Source of the DNA: Alphaproteobacteria bacterium
GTDB lineage: Bacteria; Pseudomonadota; Alphaproteobacteria; UBA6615
Reading direction: 5' to 3'
NCBI GenBank assembly: GCA_028279245.1
Contig: JANQOE010000042.1
Location: forward strand, 1 to 50,070
Length of the DNA stretch: 50,070 nt
A program made the position numbers and the translations under genes. Positions 17,338 through 23,675 of this stretch are shown one piece after another. The notes below the pieces were generated by a model. The model did no database searches. It was not told the origin of the DNA and saw only the letters and a list, made by a program, of their open reading frames with translations. Position 1 is the first letter of the stretch; each line of letters starts with the position of its first letter.

Positions 17338-18729
17338 ATGCAACGCATGAGCGGTCGGCCGAAGGTTACGATGATTGGTGCGGGATCCACTGTGTTCATG
17401 AAGAACTTGGTGGGAGACATCCTCCAGCGCCCGAGCTTCTCCAACGCCGTCATCGCGTTGCAGGACATCGACGCGCAGCGGCTCAGCGAATCCGAGGCGG
17501 TGGCCCAAAAGCTTCAAGAAGCGTTAGGAACCGCGGCCACCATCGAGACATTCACCGACCAGCGGGCGGCCCTTGACGGTGCGCACTTTGTCATCGTGGC
17601 GTTTCACATCGGTGGCTACGACCCTTGTACGATCACCGATTTTGAGGTGCCAAAGCGCTACGGCCTGCGGCAGACAATTGGGGATACCCTCGGTATCGGC
17701 GGGATCATGCGGGGACTGCGCACCGTCCCCCACTTGCTGAGCGTCTGCGACGACATGCGCGACGTCGCGCCGGACGCATGGCTCCTTAACTACGTTAATC
17801 CCATGGCGATCAATATGGGCGCAACTGCCAAACTGGCGCCCGATATCAACCAAGTCGGCTTGTGCCACTCCGTCCAAGGCACCATCGAGACACTGGCGCA
17901 GGATCTGGAGATGTCCCACCAGGACATCCGCTACCTCTGCGCCGGCATCAATCACATGGCGTTCTATCTTCGTCTGGAGAAGCGGCTGGAGGACGGGGGT
18001 TATCGGGACCTCTATCCCGAGTTATTCGCCGCTTACCGCGAGAAACAGGTCCCGCGCGTCAGTTCCGACACCAATGGTTGCGCCAATCTGGTCCGCTATG
18101 ACGTGATGACCCGGCTCGGCTACTTCGTGACGGAGTCGTCGGAGCATTTTGCAGAGTACACACCTTGGTACATCAAGCGAGATCGGCCCGACTTGATCGA
18201 CCGGTACGCCATTCCGCTTGACGAGTATCCCCGCCGCTGCCGCGAACAGATCGCAAAGTGGAACGAACAGTCGGCCGATCTGCGCGGCGACAAGCCTTTG
18301 TCTATCCGCCAATCCCATGAATACGCATCGAGCATTGTGAACTCGATCTGGACCGGCGAACCCTCGATTATCTACGGCAATGTAGCGAACGCGGGTTACA
18401 TCACAAACCTGCCGCAAGACTGTGTCGTCGAAGTGCCTTGCCTGGTCGACCGAAACGGCATTCAACCAACCGTCGTCGGTGACCTGCCGCCCCAACTCGC
18501 GGCCATGATCCAAACCAACCTGAACGTTCAGGCCCTAACAATTGCGGCGATCGAAAACCGGAATCCGCAGCACATCTACCACGCCGCGTTGCTGGACCCC
18601 CACACGGCAGCGGAATTGGACCCGGACCAAATCAGAGGCTTGGTCGACGACTTGATCGAGGCCCATGGCGATTGGCTGCCAGACTGGTGCCGGTCCGTGT
18701 CACCCCTGCGGCAGACCCACCCCGCCTAG
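17338..18729 (+). CDS. melA: Alpha-galactosidase, glycoside hydrolase family 4
   Basis: A 463-residue GH4 enzyme that splits alpha-galactosides such as melibiose by an NAD-dependent oxidation-elimination mechanism with a divalent metal. The dinucleotide motif GAGST is at residues 14-18. The segments HIGGYDPCTITDFEVPKRYG and GDTLGIGGIMRGLRT follow closely the E. coli MelA pattern. Metal ligands C176 (GLCHSVQG) and H206 (AGINHMAFYL) are intact. ATG 17338 directly follows the permease stop, with GAAAGG five bases upstream. It lacks a signal peptide, so it hydrolyses sugar already imported by the adjoining ABC system. Alpha-glucosidase or galacturonidase members of GH4 are less likely. Confidence 0.93.
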   Translation: MQRMSGRPKVTMIGAGSTVFMKNLVGDILQRPSFSNAVIALQDIDAQRLSESEAVAQKLQEALGTAATIETFTDQRAALDGAHFVIVAFHIGGYDPCTITDFEVPKRYGLRQTIGDTLGIGGIMRGLRTVPHLLSVCDDMRDVAPDAWLLNYVNPMAINMGATAKLAPDINQVGLCHSVQGTIETLAQDLEMSHQDIRYLCAGINHMAFYLRLEKRLEDGGYRDLYPELFAAYREKQVPRVSSDTNGCANLVRYDVMTRLGYFVTESSEHFAEYTPWYIKRDRPDLIDRYAIPLDEYPRRCREQIAKWNEQSADLRGDKPLSIRQSHEYASSIVNSIWTGEPSIIYGNVANAGYITNLPQDCVVEVPCLVDRNGIQPTVVGDLPPQLAAMIQTNLNVQALTIAAIENRNPQHIYHAALLDPHTAAELDPDQIRGLVDDLIEAHGDWLPDWCRSVSPLRQTHPA

Positions 18730-18833
18730 CTACCGGCCTAGCCCCCAGCGCGGCCGCATAACGCCCAAAGCGTGACAGCGGGCAACACAGCGCCCTAAGT
18801 TGGTGCCGAGTAATCAACAGGCACTGCGGCGAC

Positions 18834-19913
18834 ATGAACGGCACCTACGAAAAAGCAACCACCGGCATAATCAAACTCGATCTCGGCCGGCCGATCGGCG
18901 GGTCGGGTTTGACCGCGATCGACGTACTGATCGTTGAACTTGAGGACGATGAGGGGCGGTCCGGCCTAGGGTTCAGTTATGCCCTCGGCGCCGGAGGCCC
19001 TGCTGCGCTTGTGGCCGCAAAGGATCTGCTAGCCGGACTGGTCGAGGGCCAGTCGATCACGTCACCCCAGGCCCTGTGGCGCCGACTGCATGCCTCCCTG
19101 AACCGGTCCGGGCGCGGCGTCAGCTATTTGGCGATCGCCGCCATCGATGTGGCCGCCTGGGATCTCCATGCGAAGCGGACCGAAGTGCCCCTTGGCGTGG
19201 CGCTCGGCGGCGACCTGCGATCCGTGCCTGTTTACGGAAGTGCCGGATTTCGCCCGAACATGGATCCGACCGCTGCGGCGGAGCAGGCACTGCGGTATGT
19301 CGAGCGGGGCTGTACCGCGATCAAGCTGCGGCTGTCGGGCAATCACGCCGACGTTGTCCAGATGCGCGGGGTCCGCGCTGCGCTGCCCGACGAAATCGAC
19401 ATCGCTGTCGACGTAACAGAGAAATGCGACCTACTGCGGGCCCGATGGTTGGCCAGTGCGTGTGCCGATTATGGCATCATCTGGTTGGAGGAACCGCTGC
19501 CGGCCCACGACATTGATGGCTTTCGTGCTCTTGCAAATCAGTCGCCCGTGCCGATTGCATCGGGCGAACACTTGCAGGGGCAGGTGGAGTTCGCGCCGTA
19601 TTTGAAGGCCGGGCTATTTGCCCTGGCGCAGCCTGACCTCGCGATGATGGGCGGCATGACTGAGTGCTTGCGGACGACCCAACTCGCCGAAGCCTGCAAC
19701 ATCCCGGTCTCGCCGCATTTCCTGCCATCCCTCTTCGTCCATCTCGCCGCGGCCTGCCCGAACATCCGCATGCTGGAAGACTTTCCATTGCTGGAGCCGT
19801 TGTTTGAGGACCCAGTCGAGATGGCCCCAGACGGAACGCTGACTGCCCGCGGTACGCCCGGGCACGGTATTCGGCTGACGGAAGACGCCAGGCGCAGCCT
19901 GAGTTACGCATAG
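18834..19913 (+). CDS. Mandelate racemase/muconate lactonizing enzyme family protein
   Basis: A 359-residue enolase-superfamily enzyme that abstracts a proton next to a carboxylate, most often as an acid-sugar dehydratase. Visible active-site residues are K164 and R166 (the K-x-R variant of K-x-K), metal ligands D193, E219 (LEEPLP) and E245 (SGEHLQG), and the D268-H295 general-base dyad (QPDLAMMGG and VSPHFLP). All are at the spacing expected of the mandelate racemase subgroup. It starts 104 bp after melA on the same strand and could act on an acid sugar from the same plant material, but that is inference. Substrate unknown. Confidence 0.9.
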   Translation: MNGTYEKATTGIIKLDLGRPIGGSGLTAIDVLIVELEDDEGRSGLGFSYALGAGGPAALVAAKDLLAGLVEGQSITSPQALWRRLHASLNRSGRGVSYLAIAAIDVAAWDLHAKRTEVPLGVALGGDLRSVPVYGSAGFRPNMDPTAAAEQALRYVERGCTAIKLRLSGNHADVVQMRGVRAALPDEIDIAVDVTEKCDLLRARWLASACADYGIIWLEEPLPAHDIDGFRALANQSPVPIASGEHLQGQVEFAPYLKAGLFALAQPDLAMMGGMTECLRTTQLAEACNIPVSPHFLPSLFVHLAAACPNIRMLEDFPLLEPLFEDPVEMAPDGTLTARGTPGHGIRLTEDARRSLSYA

Positions 19914-19944
19914 TCCCGTATAGATAGAAAATAGAAAGAAAAAT

Positions 19945-19956
19945 ACACGCGCGTGT
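19945..19956. promoter_or_regulatory. Perfect 12-bp palindrome at the -35 region
   Basis: ACACGCGCGTGT lies in an AT-rich gap and ends on the first T of the predicted -35 box of the GNAT gene. Its position suits a repressor operator. The protein that would bind it is unknown. Confidence 0.35.
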
Positions 19957-19985
19957 TGACGTGCCAAAAAAAACACCAATAAGAT
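19956..19985 (+). promoter_or_regulatory. Sigma-70-type promoter for the GNAT gene
   Basis: TTGACG, then 18 bases, then TAAGAT (4 of 6 matches to the -10 consensus). It is in a roughly 100-bp AT-rich island that contrasts with the GC-rich surroundings. The predicted transcript would start about 25 bases before the GTG at 20018. Confidence 0.45.
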
Positions 19986-20017
19986 GAGAAACAGAAAAGA
20001 TATACATCTTATGGGGC

Positions 20018-20731
20018 GTGTTCTTGAATTGGCAAAGCAGCCAACAGGCGCTTGCGCGGGATTACCAGGCCGACGCGGTAGCCATTCTCGAGCGGCAAGG
20101 CCTGGAGGTCGCGTTCGAAACGGAGCTGTCTCGTTGGTACACCGACTTTCACGGCAGCCACGGGGATGTCTACTTCACACCGTCCTTCGACCCGGAGAAC
20201 GTAGATGTAAGGCCGTCGGATTTCTGCGGCGCCCTCTTACGATGTGCCGGTGAGATCGTCGCCCGGTCCGGGATCCGGCTTGTCGAGACGGATGACTTGG
20301 TCCGCGACGAGTTGGTCACGATGCGGATCTGGCGGAACAGGCCATGTCTGGAAGAGCGTTTGGCGCACCTGGCGCGCACCAACGTTCCCAAGATCAAGGG
20401 GCGGACCTGTCACGAGGGCAGCACTTGGGTCGCGCCCGCGTTCCGGCGCCGCGGTATCGCCGCGCGGCTGGTGAACGCGCTACGCGCTATTGCATTGGCG
20501 CAATGGAAGCCGGGATGGATCTTCGGCTTCGTTCAACCGGACGTGTTCAAGTCGGGCGTGGCCCATCGAACCTACGGATATCGGCTGGCCGCACCGCTGG
20601 AAATTGGCTACCTGCCAGTCGTGCGGCGATACGTTTCTGTCTATCTCAGTTATATGTCGTCCCAGGAGGCGGCTTTAAGACTGCGCTCCCAAGGAACATC
20701 CCGAGCGGAAACACGAACGCCAGGACCTTAG
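20018..20731 (+). CDS. GNAT-like acetyltransferase
   Basis: A 237-residue protein with one clear GNAT acetyl-CoA motif A: STWVAPAFRRRGIAARLVNAL (about residues 135-155), where the RRRGIA loop binds the pyrophosphate of acetyl-CoA. The N-terminal part has no domain I know. The C-terminal part, GYLPVVRRYVSVYLSYM, is a plausible final strand. The acceptor substrate cannot be predicted. GTG 20018 is the only start between the upstream stop and the conserved region. The last 86 bp overlap the 3' end of the minus-strand PAS_5-like gene, so the C-terminal 29 residues are less certain. Confidence 0.75.
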   Translation: MFLNWQSSQQALARDYQADAVAILERQGLEVAFETELSRWYTDFHGSHGDVYFTPSFDPENVDVRPSDFCGALLRCAGEIVARSGIRLVETDDLVRDELVTMRIWRNRPCLEERLAHLARTNVPKIKGRTCHEGSTWVAPAFRRRGIAARLVNALRAIALAQWKPGWIFGFVQPDVFKSGVAHRTYGYRLAAPLEIGYLPVVRRYVSVYLSYMSSQEAALRLRSQGTSRAETRTPGP

Positions 20732-21215
20732 ACGGGGTGTCTTTGTCACCCGCAGCCGGCAGCATCAGCCGGTGATAGTACTGCCCCCGCTGCTCAAGGC
20801 GTACATATTGCAGTAACGGCATACGCGACTCGGCAACCCGAACCACTTGCTCGGTGACGGCGTCGGCAACGGCCGAAGACGCGGACGCGCAAAAGGCTCG
20901 AAGTGGCATGCCAGAGACAGCCGCCGCTCGGTTGGCGATCCGGTTAGCCCCGCCAAAGAATCCAAGCCGTGGGTTACCCGTCTCCGTCGTGTGATACATG
21001 TTGAGATGGCGCCAGTTGAACGCGTGAAACAGCACGTCGTGGTCCACGTCGTCCCATCGCAAACCGTGCTCACGGAAACGGCCAAGCATGGCGTCAAAAG
21101 GACGCCCCGGGATCTGGTCCGCGTAGGACCAGGACAGATCCCAAACTCGTAGATCAACGCCGCCAGACACGTTCTCGACAGTCCGGTTGGCGAGCACTAA
21201 GTTCCCGGTACCCAA
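20646..21215 (-). CDS. PAS_5-like domain protein
   Basis: A 189-residue protein similar to the single-domain PAS_5 family that is abundant in Alphaproteobacteria. It shows the order HAFNWRHLNMYHTTETGNPRLGF is read as the helix region, then FFGGANRIANR, and the late strand pair RGQYYHRLMLPAAGD and KVLAFVFPLGMF, as in that family. There is no output domain. Function is unknown; PAS_5 proteins are presumed sensors. The TTG start at 21215 has GAGGA six to seven bases upstream and a good promoter 30-55 bases away. Its 3' end overlaps the GNAT gene by 86 bp. Confidence 0.65.
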   Translation of the reverse strand: MGTGNLVLANRTVENVSGGVDLRVWDLSWSYADQIPGRPFDAMLGRFREHGLRWDDVDHDVLFHAFNWRHLNMYHTTETGNPRLGFFGGANRIANRAAAVSGMPLRAFCASASSAVADAVTEQVVRVAESRMPLLQYVRLEQRGQYYHRLMLPAAGDKDTPSKVLAFVFPLGMFLGSAVLKPPPGTTYN

Positions 21216-21243
21216 CGCAGTTCCTCAGCCCCCATTTCGCTCA

Positions 21244-21271
21244 AGTATATGAGTTTTGTGAGCGTTGTGAA
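21244..21271 (-). promoter_or_regulatory. Sigma-70-type promoter for the PAS_5-like gene
   Basis: On the minus strand TTCACA, then 16 bases, then TATACT, five of six matches in each box. The start codon TTG at 21215 is about 29 bases beyond the -10 box, with a GAGGA ribosome site in between. Confidence 0.55.
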
Positions 21272-21399
21272 GAGGATCACGTCGTTTCTTAATCCACTGC
21301 GTCACCGTAAGGTGGTACCGTTGGACGCCTCTGCACCCAACAATACTTACGAACGCGGCCGAAGAATTGTTTGATCGGGCTTCCCGGCGCTGGGCAGAG

Positions 21400-21419
21400 A
21401 TGGTTGATTTACCAACCAT
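21400..21419. promoter_or_regulatory. Inverted repeat upstream of the family-5 binding protein gene
   Basis: ATGGTTG, six bases, CAACCAT: perfect 7-bp arms ending 21 bp before the GTG start at 21441. The centre TGGT-n-ACCA resembles operators of GntR or LacI-type regulators, but none is encoded next to it. Confidence 0.45.
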
Positions 21420-21440
21420 TTACACGGCGGGAGACCCAGT

Positions 21441-22982
21441 GTGACGAGGCAAGTCAGTCTGTTGTTCGGGGCAATAATAATGATAATCGGTTCGGCAACC
21501 GGGCCGGCAAGCGCGAACAAGTTTCGCTATGCCTTCCAGGCTGATGTTGCAACCCTCGACCCCCACGCGCTGAACGAGGTCTTCACCCTCGGGTTTCTCG
21601 GGAACTTCTACGAAGGCTTGGTGCGCCGCCGCCCGGACCTCATGCCCGAACCTGCCCTTGCCGAGCGCTGGGAGAACCTCGAGCCGACCCGCTGGCGCTT
21701 CTACTTGCGCCAGGGCGTCGTCTTTCACGACGGCGACACCTTCGATGCCGACGACGTCATCTTCTCCTTCGAGCGGGCGCGCGCGGAAACCTCCAACGTG
21801 AAGCAGCGCCTGAAGGGCGTCCTAGAGATAAAGAAAGTCGACGACCACACTGTGGACGTGATCACCGAAGTCCCCATGCCGACCCTCGTGAGCCAATGGG
21901 ACGCCTGGTACATCGTCTCGGAACAGTGGGCTAAGCAGCACGGCTCCGAAAACCCGGTCGATTTTCGTTCCGGCGAACAAAGCCACGCAACCGAACACAT
22001 AAACGGCACCGGTCCGTTCCGCCTGGAATCGAGGGCGGTCGACAGCAAGACGGTCGCGGCGGCTAACGAAGACTGGTGGGATCGGCCAGGTCACAACCTC
22101 TCGACGATTGAGTTCACGCCGATCGCCAACGACGCAACGCGGGTTGCCGCGCTGCTCAGCGGCGAAGTCGATATGATTTACCCATTGCCGGTTCAGGACA
22201 TGACCCGGGTATCGGATCAACCTGGCTTCACCGCGCTGACCATCCCCGAGTTGCGAACGATCTTTCTCGGCATGAACCATGGCGAAGGCAGCCCGTTTGC
22301 CGACCCTCGTGTGCGCCAGGCCCTGTATCTGGCGATCGATATTGCGGCGATCCGCGATGTCGTCATGCGCGGCATGTCCGTGCCGACCGGCGAGATGGTC
22401 GCACCCGAGGTCGCCGGCGCCGAGCCGGAGCGTTTCTCACGGCCCGCCACCGATTTGGATAAGGCGCGGATGCTCCTTACCGAAGCCCGGCTTCCAGACG
22501 GGTTTCGCCTCCAGATGGACTGCCCCAACGATCGCTACGTGAATGATGAGGAGATCTGTGAGGCCATCGTCCAGATGGCGGCGAAAGTCGGCATCGAACT
22601 GGACCTGTTCGCACAGCCGCGCAGCCGCTACTTCCCGAAGGTGCTGGCCAAGGACACGCAGCTCTATCTCCTGGGATGGATCCCCGCCACCCTCGACAGT
22701 TGGAATGTGATCCACAACCTCCACACATGCGGCGCCAACTTCAACCTCGGCAGCTACTGTAATCCGGAAGTGGACGAACTCTCGGAGCAAATCCGTCAGG
22801 AACTGGGCGAGGCAGAACGGATGGCGCTTGTCGGTGAGGCATGGCAGATGATCTACGATGACATCGTCCACATTCCGCTGCATCAGCAGATGCTCGCCTG
22901 GGCCTTCCGCAGCAAAGTCGATGTGGTTCCGACCGCCGACAACGTCCTCTATTGGCGGCACATCAATGTCGGCAGCGAGTAG
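21441..22982 (+). CDS. ABC transporter substrate-binding protein, family 5 (peptide/opine type)
   Basis: A 513-residue periplasmic binding protein of the DppA/OppA class. It has a signal peptide (hydrophobic LLFGAIIMIIGSATG, cleavage near ASA-NK). The mature start reads FRYAFQADVATLDPHALNE. Family landmarks are LAERWENLEPTRWRFYLRQG, FHDGDTFDADDVIFSFERA and DPRVRQALYLAID. GTG 21441 has GGGAG eight bases upstream. No permease or ATPase gene is near, so it is an orphan that must dock on a transporter encoded elsewhere. The ligand is unknown: peptides, opines or glycosides are all known for this class. yggS follows after 12 bp. Confidence 0.92.
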   Translation: MTRQVSLLFGAIIMIIGSATGPASANKFRYAFQADVATLDPHALNEVFTLGFLGNFYEGLVRRRPDLMPEPALAERWENLEPTRWRFYLRQGVVFHDGDTFDADDVIFSFERARAETSNVKQRLKGVLEIKKVDDHTVDVITEVPMPTLVSQWDAWYIVSEQWAKQHGSENPVDFRSGEQSHATEHINGTGPFRLESRAVDSKTVAAANEDWWDRPGHNLSTIEFTPIANDATRVAALLSGEVDMIYPLPVQDMTRVSDQPGFTALTIPELRTIFLGMNHGEGSPFADPRVRQALYLAIDIAAIRDVVMRGMSVPTGEMVAPEVAGAEPERFSRPATDLDKARMLLTEARLPDGFRLQMDCPNDRYVNDEEICEAIVQMAAKVGIELDLFAQPRSRYFPKVLAKDTQLYLLGWIPATLDSWNVIHNLHTCGANFNLGSYCNPEVDELSEQIRQELGEAERMALVGEAWQMIYDDIVHIPLHQQMLAWAFRSKVDVVPTADNVLYWRHINVGSE

Positions 22983-22994
22983 CGCGGGCCAGCC

Positions 22995-23675
22995 ATGCAG
23001 CTAGTCGATCAGGTTTCAGCGAACCTTGAGGCTATTCGCGAGCGCGTCGCGGCAAGCGCCGACCGGGCGGGCCGACCAGCGTCGGATGTAAGGCTCATCG
23101 CTGTCAGCAAGGCACAGCCGGAGGATCGTATCGACGCGGCTCTTGAGGCTGGGTGTCGGTGCTTTGGCGAGAACCGCGTGCAGGAAGCGCAGCAGCATTG
23201 GTCCGAGCGTCGCGCGAGGTATGGCGATACCGAACTCCATTTGATTGGACCACTGCAAACAAACAAGGTGAAGATCGCACTTCAACTGTTTGATGTGATT
23301 CACACAGTCGACCGGGCCAAGCTCGCGAAGGTCCTGGCCGATGGGTTCGCATCGACCGGGCGGCCATTGCCTTGTTATGTCGAGATCAACGTCGGCCAAG
23401 AGCCTCAGAAAGCCGGGGTCCTGCCGGATGAAACCGATGCCTTTGTGCGGGAGTGTCGTGAAGCACTCGAGTTACCCGTTGTTGGCCTGATGTGCATTCC
23501 ACCGTTCGGCAGCCCGCCGGCGCCATTCTTTGGCCTGCTGCGCCAAATCGCCGAACGCAATGGTCTCTCCCGGCTAAGCATGGGAATGAGCGCCGACTTC
23601 GAAACGGCGATTGAGCTTGGCGCCACGGATGTTCGCGTCGGCACCGCGATCTTCGGCGAGCGTACCCCGCGCTAG
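22995..23675 (+). CDS. yggS: YggS-family PLP homeostasis protein
   Basis: A 226-residue single-domain alanine-racemase-fold protein that binds pyridoxal phosphate and keeps vitamin B6 and amino-acid pools balanced; it has no known catalytic turnover. The PLP lysine is K39 in LIAVSKAQPED. The motifs CFGENRVQEAQQHW, LHLIGPLQTNK, GLMCIPPFG and LSMGMSADFETAIELGATDVRVGTAIFG are all in family order. The gene lies 12 bp behind the family-5 binding protein gene and probably shares its mRNA. Its TAG overlaps the stop of the AceE-like gene by 4 bp. Confidence 0.95.
   Translation: MQLVDQVSANLEAIRERVAASADRAGRPASDVRLIAVSKAQPEDRIDAALEAGCRCFGENRVQEAQQHWSERRARYGDTELHLIGPLQTNKVKIALQLFDVIHTVDRAKLAKVLADGFASTGRPLPCYVEINVGQEPQKAGVLPDETDAFVRECREALELPVVGLMCIPPFGSPPAPFFGLLRQIAERNGLSRLSMGMSADFETAIELGATDVRVGTAIFGERTPR

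Noticed and set aside
21225..21419. 64-codon minus-strand open frame between the PAS_5-like gene and the family-5 binding-protein gene
   Set aside because: It overlies the promoter and inverted repeat, lacks a ribosome site and has no recognisable sequence.
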